In this document: in pieces, positions 22,160 through 34,259 of the stretch
How the letters are laid out: each line of letters opens with the position of its first letter
How positions within the stretch are numbered: position 1 is the stretch's first letter
From: Scleromitrula shiraiana
Taxonomy: Eukaryota > Ascomycota > Leotiomycetes > Helotiales > Sclerotiniaceae
NCBI GenBank assembly: GCA_028455995.1
Contig: JABELC010000003.1
Location: 3,348,001 to 3,412,000 of the forward strand
Direction: 5' to 3'
DNA length: 64,000 bases
Translations under genes and position numbers: made by a program
The notes under the pieces: generated by a model
Told to the model about the DNA's origin: nothing
What the model saw: only the letters and a program-made list of their open reading frames with translations
The model's database searches: none

Positions 22160-24820
22160 TTTAATTATCGATTTATAAATTTGCTATATCAACAAAAAAA
22201 AATTGATCAATCAAGCAAGGATCATTCACATAAATCATTTATATTAATGAATATTAATTAATTATTGATCGATTACTAGAATGTATTTTATAATAAAAGC
22301 ATGTAATTATAATCGTTAATAATATATTGATTATAATTATATATAAAAAATAATAAAAAATATATCAATAAATAAAGCTTAATTAAATGGTTTTAATGAT
22401 ACTAGTATAATTTTTATTATTATATAATTTTATTTTGAAATTCTGTATAAATTTAAAATATATAAAAATTATTAATTATTTATAACTTATCATTGAATAT
22501 TGAATATAAAAGTTATATAAAATCATGAAAAATTATATAGAATAATTTAATTATATAATTTTTTTTAAAAAATTCTTTTTTAATTTCAATATTATATACT
22601 AGTAGTAATATTATTAATTATAAAAATAAATAATTATTTATTAATAGAATTAACTTATTGATTTAATTAAAATTTATATATATACTACTAGTAGTACATT
22701 AATAATATATTAAGAATATTAATAATAATTAAATAAAGTTAATAAAGTTAATAAAGTTAATAAAGTTAATAATTAATAATAATATAATATTATATAAAAT
22801 AAATTCTATTTATTAATTAACGATAAATTATCGATATATTCTTATTAATTAATAGTAAATTATAAATATACTCTTATTAATTAACTATTAATTAATAATT
22901 AATCAATAGTCAGTCGATCGATTGCAAGATCCATCTATTGACATAAAAAAAACTTCGATATACATCAAGATCATCATTATTTTTTTAAATTATTGATTAA
23001 CAAAGACTATCCTTGTCTATCGAAAGCATAAAAATTTTGTTGCTGATGCGATTGTAAGATCTAAGATCTAAAATCTATTACTAGTATATAGTAAGTTCAA
23101 GTTGACATTATCATGATGATTCAATTTATATAATTAGTAAGAACTTGAATCTTCTATTCTTATATTTTGTACAACTTGAAGTCATTAATTATAATAGATA
23201 ATTATTATTAGTAATCGTAATATGAATAATCATAATAATATAATAATTCGAATAAATATTATCTTTCTTTTTATAAATTTATAAATATACTTTAAAACAT
23301 TCAAGTTTTAAATATTATCATTATTAATGAATAAATAATGTTAAAAATCTATCTTCAAGTTGATATTGATAAATTCCTATAATTAGAAATTATAAAAGTC
23401 TTTTAGTTATTCAGACTAGTAGATCGAAATCAAGAAAGAATTTCAATATTAATATTAACTTTAAGATTCTTATAAATAATAATAAAATAATGAACTCTAT
23501 TTTTATATACTAGTATTTAGATTATTCGTATTAATGCTTGATTTTTAAATACTACTTCGACTCGAAGTCGATTTTTTTATAATTCGAAAATATTTATTAT
23601 ATAATTAATTATCGATTACTAAAAATAATATTAATATTCAAATTGTTGACTCGGATATTTTATAATTGATCATCATAATATAATCGATTATATAATAATC
23701 GATTATATAGTAATCGATTATACTATAATTAATTATATAATTATCAAATGAAAAAAAAATCTTATATTAACATTATAATAATGATTTTCTTATAGTAATA
23801 TTTTATTAATCAATTAAATCAAATATATTAAATTTATATAATATATATTATTAAAAGTTAATTGATTTCTTATTGATTTATAAAAGCGAAGCTTAGTAAA
23901 TTTTTAATAAAGCTTAGAATATACTTATTACTTACTACTATTAAATACATCGGCAAAAAAACTTTTATGCTTTTGACAGGCAGACAAGGATAGTCTTTGT
24001 CAGTCAATAATTTCTAAAAATAATAAGAATAACCCTGGCGTATATCGAAGTTTTTTTGTGCTCATAAATGGATCTTGCGGTCGATTGACAGTCAATTGAC
24101 AAGGACATGCTAGTAATTTGCTGTTAACTAATAAGAGTCACGGTACTAGTATGCCGGTAATTTACTATCAGTTAACAAATAGAATTTACTTCATATAATA
24201 CTATATTATTATTAATTATCAATTTTATAATTACTATCAAGACTATCAATATCATTAATATCATCAACTTCAAGTTGAATATCCTTAATCTCCTTCTATT
24301 ATCCATTAATACTATATCGCTAACTTGAACTTGAATGTACTATGCATCGTGATATAAACTTTAACTAAATCGATTGATTCTATTGATAAATAATAATTTT
24401 TTTTATAATTAATCATACTGTATAATATCCGAATTAGAAAAAGAATTTTTCAAAAAAATCATATAATAAAATCACTCTATATATTAACTTTATAGTATTC
24501 TTATACTATATATCTTAAATAATGATTAATAATTTATGTATATTTTAAACTTGTATAAAAGCTATATCATTAAAATCGTCTAATTAAGCTCTATATATTG
24601 ATATGTTTTTTATTATTTTTTATATATAATTGTAATTAACATGCTGTTAATATGCAGTTGAGAAATTTATTGACGATTATACTACTAGTAATAGCCGCAT
24701 GTTCTTGTTACAGGGTCCACATCGGCTGCCAGATTGGATCATTGACGTAAGTGATCTATGCGAACGATTCTTATTTTTTTGGCCATTTTTTTTTTTGCTG
24801 ACTCGGATGTACCGTGACCT
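22160..24820. repeat. large imperfect inverted repeat in AT-rich island
   Basis: The left arm (about 22,160-23,055) is the reverse complement of the right arm (about 23,945-24,820). Exact anchors are an 18-mer at 23,000-23,017 matching 23,983-24,000 and a 25-mer at 22,336-22,360 matching 24,606-24,630; collinear similarity continues between and beyond them. The left arm is far more AT-rich, with C to T and G to A differences such as cacgg against tataa, as if RIP acted more heavily on one arm. The 0.9-kb centre is AT-only with repeated ATCGATTATA. It may be a decayed long-TIR element or two inverted copies of one repeat. No coding remnant is visible. Confidence 0.8.
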
Positions 24821-24827
24821 ACTACTA

Positions 24828-24988
24828 GTAGTATCATATTGGGTTCATTCAACGGTCTATTTTATGTCAATACCAACCAACTAGTATCATATTGGGTTCA
24901 TTCAACGGTCTATTTTATGTCAATACCAACCAACTAGTATCATATTGGGTTCATTCAACAGTCTATTTTATGTCAATACCAACCAACT
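24828..24988. repeat. three tandem copies of a 53-bp unit
   Basis: The unit contains TATCATATTGGGTTCATT and TCAATACCAACCAA. Copies start near 24,828, 24,881 and 24,934 and are almost identical (one G to A change in the third). The array begins directly outside the right arm of the large inverted repeat. Their near-identity within an otherwise decayed island suggests recent amplification. Confidence 0.9.
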
Positions 24989-25409
24989 AATAAACTGATA
25001 TTGATGTTGATGAATTTAGAATAAGTATAAATACTTGGATAATACTACGTTGAAATATTCGAATATTAAAATATCAATCACAATCTCATTTAAATTTTAT
25101 CAACTACTATCGTGATAATTACAATCAATATATTGTTATCAATTATAATTTCAATTATATTACTTATATATACTCAATATTAAAATCAATTATTTTTATT
25201 ATTAATATTATATATTTATATAATATAAAATATCAAAATCTTATTATAGTAAGTAATCAAATTTTTTTTAATCTTTTATATTCAACTTAAAGTTTTATAA
25301 ACTTTAAATAAATAAAACTTGAATTAAAATAATCTTTTTATCTAACTTTTTAATGATACTAGTATATTTTAAATTAGATTAAGAAACATTTAAATATTAT
25401 ATTTTCAAA
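24989..25409. other. AT-rich 5' flank of the orphan gene
   Basis: AT-rich, no coding frame. It must contain the promoter of the gene starting at 25410 if that gene is expressed. No defined site was seen. Confidence 0.5.
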
Positions 25410-26873
25410 ATGTCTACCTCTAATTCACAATCTCTTACTCCACAACAAGCATGGGTTTTGAAAAATATAGGAGACATGAAGTATTCTATTTCTAGTAGTG
25501 ATAAGGACATTGAATGGCGTATCATTGCAGGATATCATTATTTTCCTCTGAACACTACCAATAGTGCATTGTATACATTATACACGCGTCATCTTCAACA
25601 TTATGATACTAATAATAAATCTCAAAAAATTACAATAATTGTAAGTAACTATTTATATTGATTCTTTTCATTTATGATATATTCTAATTTATAAATTATA
25701 AAACTCCAGAAACCAGAACATTCTGACAAGATTATGGCACGGTTTAAAAAAATGATTAACAAGTCGACGAATAACCAAACTGATTATTTTATTGAAATAA
25801 TTAAATGGAGACTAATTCAGGGAAATACATTGCCAGAAATATCCAGGATTCAAGCATTTATTCATAAGTATGACACTATTATTGACAGATTAAGTGCTGC
25901 TGAGAATATTTGGTCCCAATATGAAAACGAAGACAAAATAGTAATTGAAATGACTGGAGAAATGATTAGAAAACAACTTAAGGAGGAAAAGGAGGAAAAG
26001 GCAGAGGCAACGAGACGTGCCCGTAATCGCCCAAAAAACTCATCATCATCATCATCATCATCTTCATCAACCTTAAAGAAAGAATCATCTTCATCAAAAG
26101 AACCAACCGAATGGAAATATTTAAAGTCAATGGATATTTATTTGAAATTCAGTAATGGACAGGTAGAGATAATTGAAGACTGCCCTATAAATGAATGGGT
26201 TTATGCTATTGGTGATGTGCCTGGTTTGGATGCCGGTTCTTGGTTTAAATGGAATGGGGAAAAGATTTCTAATCCAGATAAAAATTTTGATCCCCGGGCC
26301 GAACAAAATAATATGCAAAGATCAGGATCAAGATCAAGATCAAGATCAAGATCAGGATCAGAATCACAATCTAAATCACGATCACAATCTAAATCTACAA
26401 ATCCAACAAATAAAAATAAACAAGTTAGCTATCATGGAACGGAAAACAACGATTTTAATCCGGGTTTTGATTACCAATCAAGTCATATGCAAAGATTAGC
26501 ATCACAATCTACAAATCCAAATCATATGCAACTTGAAGGATCAAGTTCAAGTTCAAACTCTACTCATAAAGAGAAAAATACTAGGAAACATCAAAGTCAT
26601 TCGAGTACTAGTAAATCAACTTCACGCTCTATACCAGAATCAAAAGAAGAAGAGAAAAAGATTAAGAAGAATAAAAACAAACATTCGGGTCGTCATAGTA
26701 AATCAAGATCAAGATCACGCTCTAATTCTCCACATCCTGAATACAATCAAAATCCTGATAATACTGGCAATGAAGATTTGGATTTGGATTTGGATCATCG
26801 TGAGAATAGTCCTTTTGAGTTTGAAGATTTTTTTGATTATAAGGAGTATTGTAAGAAAAATTCAAGTTACTAG
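25410..26873 (+). CDS. orphan Ser/Arg-rich protein inside the AT-rich island
   Basis: Two exons, 25410-25640 and 25710-26873, with a 69-nt intron (GTAAGT..CTCCAG) that preserves frame, give 464 residues. The N-terminal 170 residues look folded and contain two similar segments, IEWRIIAGYHYFPLN and IIKWRLIQGNTLPE, perhaps a duplicated unit. A charged linker (KQLKEEKEEKAEATRR), a run of ten Ser, and a middle segment (KSMDIYLKFSNGQVEIIED) follow. The C-terminal half is low-complexity with SR dipeptide blocks (SGSRSRSRSRSGS, SKSRSRSRSNS) and ends acidic. SR-like tails occur in RNA-processing proteins, but there is no RRM here, so no function is assigned. No signal peptide is visible. It is the only intact gene in about 7 kb of AT-rich DNA and has no recognised family. 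Confidence 0.7.
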
Positions 26874-27785
26874 TATGAGAATTAAAGTTATTAGTATTTA
26901 TTAGAAAACTTGAAAAAACTTGAATATATTAGCATAATATCGAAGTTTCAAAGTTTTTAGATTAATACTAGTACTAGTAGTAAAAGTCGATTGTAATTAA
27001 TTACTAACTAGTAATTATTAATTAGTAATTAATACTAACAATCTATTAAGTTTAAATAACATTTATTTTATACTACTACAATTTGAATCATACTGGTAAT
27101 TAAATTTTTTAAGATGTATTTTATATTTTTAAAATTAAATTCAAAATTAAAAATAAACTCAGAAATTACTAGTAAATTCAAACTTCAAGTTGAAAATAAA
27201 TCCAAAAATAAACTGAAAATAAACTCAAAAATAAATTTGAACTTGAATAAAATCAAAAACTTATCACTGATAGTGAATAAGATCAAAATTAAAATCAAAA
27301 ATAAACTCAAAAATAACTTGAAACTCCGAGTCGAAAATAAACTTGAATTTTATATATGATATTAAGTTTATAAATTATTATTATTATTATTATTACTAAT
27401 ATTCAAGTTGTCAGTGAATATATTATAACTTGAATTAAGTTAATAATTTTAAACTAGTAGTAAATTTTATTAACTTGAATTTTATTAATTCAAAATTAAA
27501 TTCAATTTAAATAAAGACTTGAAGTTCGAATCGAAATTTAATTTTGATTTTTAAATTGAAGTTATTTTTTTTTTTCAAACTTTCTTTATTTTTTAGATTA
27601 ATGATACTACTAGTATTAGTAGTAGTCCGAGTCATTTATTAATAATATTAATAATTTCCATTTTTATATTTTTATAACCTCTATTTTAATAAACTTGAAT
27701 CTTTATTTTAATTATTATCATCTCAATTAAACTTGAATATTCTAATTGAATTAGAAAATCAATATATTGATTTATAAATCAAAGA
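26874..27785. repeat. AT-rich low-complexity DNA
   Basis: AT-rich with many ACTAGT palindromes and degenerate AAAATAAACTC-like repeats at about 27,130-27,350, which by themselves create an 81-codon frame of no coding value. No gene. Confidence 0.6.
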
Positions 27786-27787
27786 TA

Positions 27788-29014
27788 CTACTCGGTTAAA
27801 TCAAGATTAAAGCACGCGTAAATTATCGAAAAACCCTCAAAATCAATGATTTTATATAAATCACCTATCGTATCGACGTAAATAAATCGATCAACTATTT
27901 ATAGAATTATTTAAAATATTAAATATAAGTTATCTTTATATTGAAATATTTATTATTAAAATTTAAAGATTAATTAATGATTTTAAAATTTATAATATCT
28001 AATTAAATATAAAGTAAAAATCATATAAAAATACTATAATTTTAATTTAATTTAAATTAAACGAATTACTACTAGTATATTAGGAAATAATGAAGATATA
28101 TACGAATATATTATAAAGGGATAAATATATAATATGAAGTACTAAATACAAAAGATATATAGATATCGCGATCCTAAATAAATGATAATATAGATCTAAT
28201 ATATATTTCTTTACATACAATACAATACTATCAATATAACTATATAAAAACAGAACAACATTTTTCTGTTCTGGCGATCTCTAAATGAACTCTAACCCTG
28301 ACCTCCTCCAACTAACCATTCTGTACTGTCACAATATATTAAAAATATATAAAAGATATAATATAATAAAACTTAAATCAAAAAAAGATATATTATATAA
28401 TGTTTATAAGTATTAAGTATTACTACTAGTATTATAATTTCGATTTTTAAAAATCATTCAACTTAAAGTTAGTAAAATCACTTTAAATTTTTATATATAA
28501 TAGTTTATATCTTCATAATTATTATATTAGGATATTACTCAATATAATTTTGATTTGAATTAATTATCAAGATTTTTAAACATTTTAAAGACTCGAAGTT
28601 AAAAATACCCTTATAACTTCGATATTTTAAAAATATTATATTAAATTTTAATATATAATATTTATATTAAATACAAGATTTCTTTTAGATATATTCATAT
28701 ATATCTTCATTATTTCCTCATATAGTAATTTACTTGATTTAAATTAAATTAAAATTATAGTATTTTTATAATATGATTTTTACTTTATATTTAATTAAAT
28801 ATTTTAAATTTTAAGATCATTATTTAATTTTTAAATATTAATAGTAAATATTTTAATATAAAGATAATTTATATTCAAAATCTTAAATAATTTTATAAAT
28901 AATTAATTGATTTATTTACGTCGGCGCAAGAGATGTTTTATACAAAATCATCGATTTTGAGGCGATTCCGAGTCGTTTATTTTGCGCGTGCTTCAATTTA
29001 ATTTGACCGAGTAG
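27788..29014. mobile_element. non-autonomous element with ~340-bp TIRs flanked by TA (Tc1/mariner-like)
   Basis: Both ends read CTACTCGGT in opposite orientation (27,788-27,796 and 29,006-29,014), each directly flanked by TA (27,786-27,787 and 29,015-29,016). The arms stay collinear for about 340 bp, including an exact 27-mer at 28,031-28,057 matching 28,737-28,763. A TA target duplication is the signature of the Tc1/mariner superfamily. At 1.23 kb and without an open frame it would be non-autonomous. The arms are AT-rich and RIP-like, while 28,240-28,340 in the middle keeps normal composition and a short CAGAACA/TGTTCTG hairpin. Superfamily assignment rests on the TA flanks and TIRs only. 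Confidence 0.75.
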
Positions 29015-29016
29015 TA

Positions 29017-30294
29017 TGATTAATGAATTGAAAGAGTCGATTGACAAATCGCACAAATTACCAAACTAGGCAGAATAGATCACCGGGTTTACTTCTACAT
29101 TTGGTTTCCCTTTTATCATACGACGTTGCTAGATGGCTGATAAAAGCTGATCCAACACATGTACGAAGGTCTTTTGCAGGCTGCATCAAGAACGGGTATG
29201 GATGCATAAGAGCCGAATTGATCAATCATTGGGAGCCCGCCATTTATATCGGAAATTAGCCCGACGAATCCGGAAAACTTCCTTATCCCAAATACCCAAA
29301 AGAGGACTTACAATTGAAACCAATTGTTCAAGTCGAATATGATAGGTTTTGACAGGTAACGGCTTCAAAAAACTTCGACAACTATTGACGAGGTACTTCT
29401 CCAATTCATGCTTGGCGAATAAGATACTTACCCCTTTCCGTTTTGTGGCTGACGACCTTGAAGCACATTCAATATCAAAACATTCGTATTCCTTGTCTTG
29501 TAAGTAGACTCTGATACTCAAAATAATTTCCCGGGGTGATCTGTGTGATCTACAATATATTGGAAGTAGAGTTTTTTTGCCCTCAATCAACCATCCCTGC
29601 TCGGCTTCTAAAGCCCTCTCTGCCGCTAGAAATTTCAGTGGGGAAGGAAATGATATTCCGGTCGAGAACAGAAAAGAAAATTACATCCCATCGTTCTTAC
29701 CTAGAACTCGGTTTTTCACCGCTTCGGAAGAGTTTCCGGGACGTTTCACTCATACTCATCGTCGCCCAATGCGCCATCTACCGTGGAACCAATCTCTTAG
29801 ACTGAGTTTTTTTTCAAGGTACCCGATACCGTGGAGATGGTAAAGTACTTCTCTACAAGGTTTTCGACTCCTCGAGGGCATCCCATGTTGATTCTCGTTT
29901 CCCCTCGATAATTCTTCCCACGTATCTGCAAGCCACACCAGTTTCGTCAACCCATACCTAGGTGTTGATTGGTAACTCAAGGTAAGTGCTGACTTGGTGA
30001 TTTCTCTTTTGATCTTGGTTTCCCGCCCTGTTAATCAAGGAATATCCTTACATTTATTGATTGAAATGGAACCATTTCAAAGAGAGATGTTTTGCCTTGT
30101 AGATTTGCTTTACCATGTGTCTTACTGGGAGGTATGCCCCATCTCGATTTTTACGATCATCCTGAGTGTTCCAGGGGTTGTGGTTTTTATATATTAATAT
30201 GGCTTTGCCACTAGAAAGTTTTGATTGATAGCTAACTAGAACAACAATATTCAAAGCTTCACCAACGATCACAACATTTGTTCTACGGTTCAAG
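29017..30294. other. no supported gene
   Basis: Normal composition resumes after the element. Overlapping frames occur on both strands (for example 29,222-29,590 minus and 29,536-29,805 plus) with no recognisable domain and no consistent splicing; they may be relics. Confidence 0.45.
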
Positions 30295-30582
30295 ATGGCA
30301 GCCCATCATGTCGAGATGGCCCTCGAGCAACTCTTAGATTTGCATAGGTGGTGGATCACTGATCTGTTCATCAACAAGGGCAGGTCCGAGCAGGAAATCG
30401 TCGACATTCTCCATGTTCATAAAATCAATATCACGTGGGTAACCCTCTACAACTCTACAACAAGAGCAACCAGTCTTTTGAGCTCACAGCTTCTAACTAA
30501 CACTTGTGACTTTAATAGTCTTCAACGACTTCACAGCTATCTTGCAAGCTGGAATCTACTACGCACCGAACCCGCTGGATAG
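30295..30582 (+). CDS. small HTH-like protein, possibly truncated (Clr5/integrase N-terminus-like)
   Basis: Exons 30295-30434 and 30519-30582 (84-nt intron, GTGGGT..TAATAG, CTAAC branch site) give 67 residues. Splicing joins DILHVHKINIT to LQRLHSYLASWNLLR. The pattern W..DLF..KG.S..EI..IL.....IT...L...L..W.L resembles helix-turn-helix modules at the N-terminus of fungal Clr5 proteins and of DDE-integrase transposons. The C-terminal remainder expected in those families is absent, so this may be the stub of a broken gene. Confidence is low because it is short and the unspliced frame is also open. Confidence 0.35.
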   Translation: MAAHHVEMALEQLLDLHRWWITDLFINKGRSEQEIVDILHVHKINITWVTLYNSTTRATSLLSSQLLTNTCDFNSLQRLHSYLASWNLLRTEPAG

Positions 30583-33394
30583 CTCCTTATCTCTCAAGTT
30601 GACCGGCTCGTTCCTATTCAAGAGTACGATGAGGAAGATTGTTCCATTGTATAAGTGGTCTCCTCACAATCGAGTTCGGAATCTCAATCAATAGGATAGA
30701 ATCATGAGCGGTAAACTTCATTTTCTATCACATTAAATTCGACGGCGGCTATCCTCCCTGACTTCGGCCTTGACTCTACCTTACTTGGCAATACACAGCA
30801 ACAACAAATCATCCAAAATTACCTCACCTGTATCAGACCTTCACCATAAAAGGCACCATCCGTCCCAGATGAAATCTCACTCCTCGAAATCTACGAACCG
30901 CATCAAAAAGTCATAATCGACGAGTAGTCCATCTAGAACTATAGGGACAAATCAAAAAGAAGCGGAACGACTGCGAATGTCTTGATTCGCGGTGGGTATA
31001 ACTACAACATGTTGCTATGATGGGGAGTTGGAAGGTTGGGTAAAATCAGTGTCTTCTTTCTCTTTATTTCTATTTTATCACCGGATTATACAAAAATGGG
31101 GGCCATGGGCTGCGGCTGGTGTTACGTGTTGGCAAAGGAGTTTTCTGTTTCTGATTAACACCACTCAATGGTTTTCTTGTCCTGTGCTTCTAGTGTTTCA
31201 GATGGACCTAATGATTACCGCAGGATGGATTTATGAAAGCGATATTCTGTGTTTGGTAACAATATGGATTGTAGACACCACTGCTACGGCGATGGCGTGG
31301 TGGGGGTCGTTCGGAGTCTCTTTATGCGGTTTCAGCGGGTCATTGATCTATCTCTGTATAGTATCTAGGTAGCCTGTAGTCAGTTTCCTTTTCTTAGTAT
31401 GAATGTAGCATAGATAGACAATGTTGCTACACCGTTCTTTCTTCCCTTCACTCTTGACACATCTCCAAGTTCTTTTCTCCTATTCATCAACTCAATTCCA
31501 ACCCAACTCACGGTCCATGACAATGAAAGAAAAAGTCTTCCGACCTCGGACCATCTAATCATTGCTCTCATACAACCCCACTATCCACTCTTGAATGGAA
31601 GCTTGATTTTTATACCCGAGTTACTTTAGATGGTATGCGGCTTCCCCACTTATCAAGAGATCATTGCATTACCGACAAAACATCAAAGAAGGGTCCGTAC
31701 ATTAGGAATATTCTACTAAGTACCTTAGTTCAAATGAACACTTGGTTCATGCGTAGACTTTTTCTTCTTCGTTCCAAGGCTTCTATCCGAGCTCCGGAAA
31801 AACCGAGAATACGAACCGTGATCAGGGTAGCCATACGGGATTTGGTTGTGAATGTGTTAAGTCATATCTGTATCAAAAGCAGCTCAGGTGATCAGATACA
31901 TACCCAGTTGTTCAGAAACAGTGTTGTGGTCATCTACAAAGGGGTGCCCTTGACATCAATTACCGGAGGCAGGCAAAGAAATCCGCTTTTCAAACACCGC
32001 AAGTCGTGGTAAGCTATCAAGATGTCTGAGTTCGGATGAGACTTTAAGATACCCCCCATTATAGTCGACTTGAGATGTAGTACAAGATGGATCTTTATAT
32101 AGGTCTTTTCGTCTAGGGCGGCAAACTTTCTACCGCGCTTCTCCTGACATTTTTATCATTGATGTAAAGTGTAAGTTTGGCCCAAGTCTGAATGTGCTTG
32201 GGCACATACTACTGGTACGATGGATATCAGACTTGGAAATTCACAAGTGTGTTTTTTAATGACAGCGGGTGGGTGGCGACCAGGGAGAAGCTTTGAGCGC
32301 ATACCGCGTAGTTTGCATGCTTGAGCGGAGTTGAGACATATCATTCTGCTGTATCTGCTTATTTATATTGAACATCTTCTACCGATATTAGTGCATGAAT
32401 ATCACTCATGCTTTGCTCAAACTGCTCTTGCTCTTAATTGTATTTTCCAGGACGTTAAAATTACTCGATCACTTGCGACTGTACCGTTTCGATTAAACAT
32501 GTATGTGCTACCTGAGTCTAAACTTTGCAGTCTTTAAATGCTTTGCCGACATCAAACCTTTAGGATTCAACCATGAATATTTCACATATCATTTCGTATC
32601 AAACACTTTCGAAGCAGCGAAAGTAAATGCTCAGGGACTTTCTGCATTTACTGCAATTCACAAGTTAGAATTATTGAACGAGATACAAGTCCAGTACATG
32701 CAGCTCCTGACTTGCGAAATGTTTCGACCGACAATTCTGTCATAGGTCCACCCTTATTAATTCCACTGGAATCAACACATGTCATATGATGAGTTGAAAG
32801 TCCGCCTGAGAAAGTCCGAATCCAGATCAATGTTTAAGAAGAGTTCGATCAACGCAACATCGATTGGTGTTGTAAGAAATAACCATCACCTCAGATTCAT
32901 AAGGCGCCCATGAGAAGGCCATTGAGCGGTTTCGCGCAATCTAGATAGCTATTTACATATTGGCTTGTTGGTGGAAGTGGTGTAATTTGCTTGACAAATG
33001 AGTTACAAGATTTTCCAATGAGAGCAATTGGTTGATGGCTCTTTCGTTATCCAATGGAAATGTCGCATTGAGCGCTCGTTCGTGTTGACAAGTAAAACGA
33101 ACTATTTTGAGTAGAGATGCTTGAATATTTGGATCCTGCTTGATTACGCTCTAAAAGTCGCCGGTAATCATATTTTTCATCTACTGTGCCAGGGCCTTTA
33201 AGTTATCAATCCGCGGACAATCATTCAATTGGACAGTCGTACTGCCACATTGTATCATTGAGTGGTTCATGAACCACAAAAATATTTCGTGATTGAGAGC
33301 AGAGAATATATGAAAACAAACGAGGAGAATTTTATCGTATAAGGGAGAACCGCCGAGCAAAACCACTCACTTATATCGTTCTCGATACAGTAAG
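30583..33394. other. no supported gene; possible relic frames
   Basis: Several frames of 60-126 codons occur (30,992-31,372; 31,635-32,012), none with a recognisable domain. At 30,830-31,010 a plus frame keeps protein-like composition (DEISLLEIYEPHQKVIIDE) but is broken by TAA and two TAG codons. A decayed gene is possible. Confidence 0.4.
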
Positions 33395-34259
33395 TCAAAC
33401 AATATACTTCTTCAAGAACACCGCATTCCAATACCATGTTTTCCCTGTCTTGTCAACTTGACTAAACAACTTTTCAACATGTTTATAAACTTTATATCCC
33501 CTTCTTTCATACCATTCCTGATTAGAGAACTAGAGCAGAAATATATCAGGATATGTGATTCTTCTCCAATACAAGAACGAGATAAAACCTACCTGGGGAA
33601 TTTCCAACCCAAGTATCCCATATTTCTCCACCTTTTCCGGATCGTCTTTGTTAATAGCATTCAAACCTAAAACCTTCGCACACAATGGTTCCGAAATCGC
33701 CATATGCTCTACCAAATCCATTGCGGCTTTTCCGTATCCACTTCCTTGGATTGCACGTGAGACGTAAAGATTGGATATCCAATACATGCCTGGAAGTCTT
33801 GGAACATAGCCGAGGTTTTCATAGTTTGCGGATGGTTGCCCTAGACATATATGTCCAATTGGAATGAACGATCTTTGGGGTAAAGGAATGGCTCGTGGTT
33901 TCCCTCCGAAGGAGAGTGCCGAGTCGAGGAGTGAGGTTTGTTCTTGAGGATAACGTGTGGTATGGGTTAAGATTTTGGTATCGATTTCTGGGTCGGTGGA
34001 GGGGAGAATCTGGGGTGGATCAGAATCTGAAGAGCGATGAATAATTGGAAATTGTATTAGTGATGATGCTTACAATCCATTGCATATTCAATTTCCCATT
34101 TTCTTGAATTTCCCTCCATGCTTCAACTCTTTCAAAGTCCCATCCACATTCTATACGCTGTCTAATCATTCGCTGAACATGTTCTGGAGAACTAGGGTCC
34201 CAAGGAATTAACTGAACTTGTGGCCTTGTTAAGGATGTGGGATCGTTTGAAGTTGTCAT
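33395..34259 (-). CDS. GNAT-family N-acetyltransferase
   Basis: Three exons (34259-34074, 34009-33593, 33517-33395; introns 64 and 75 nt) give 241 residues starting MTTSNDPTSLTRPQ. The acetyl-CoA-binding loop is VSRAIQGSGYGKAAMDLVE, followed by LGLNAINKDDPEKVEKYGI. The C-terminal strand is in exon 3, EWYERRGYKVYKHVEK, the family's W/FYxxxGF/Y-type motif. For intron 1 the later acceptor (CCCCAG) is needed to keep frame; a nearer CTTCAG would shift it. The substrate cannot be predicted. Neighbours give no pathway hint. Confidence 0.85.

Noticed and set aside
24828..24988. CRISPR-like array
   Set aside because: Units are contiguous without spacers and the organism is eukaryotic.
26040..26060. 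Frameshift-prone serine repeat in the orphan gene
   Set aside because: The TCA-type run is in frame and the frame continues normally on both sides.
30992..31372. 126-codon hydrophobic frame
   Set aside because: Composition reflects T-rich DNA; no recognisable transporter motif and no supporting exons.
31635..32012. 125-codon plus frame
   Set aside because: No domain, no start context or neighbouring exon; likely chance.
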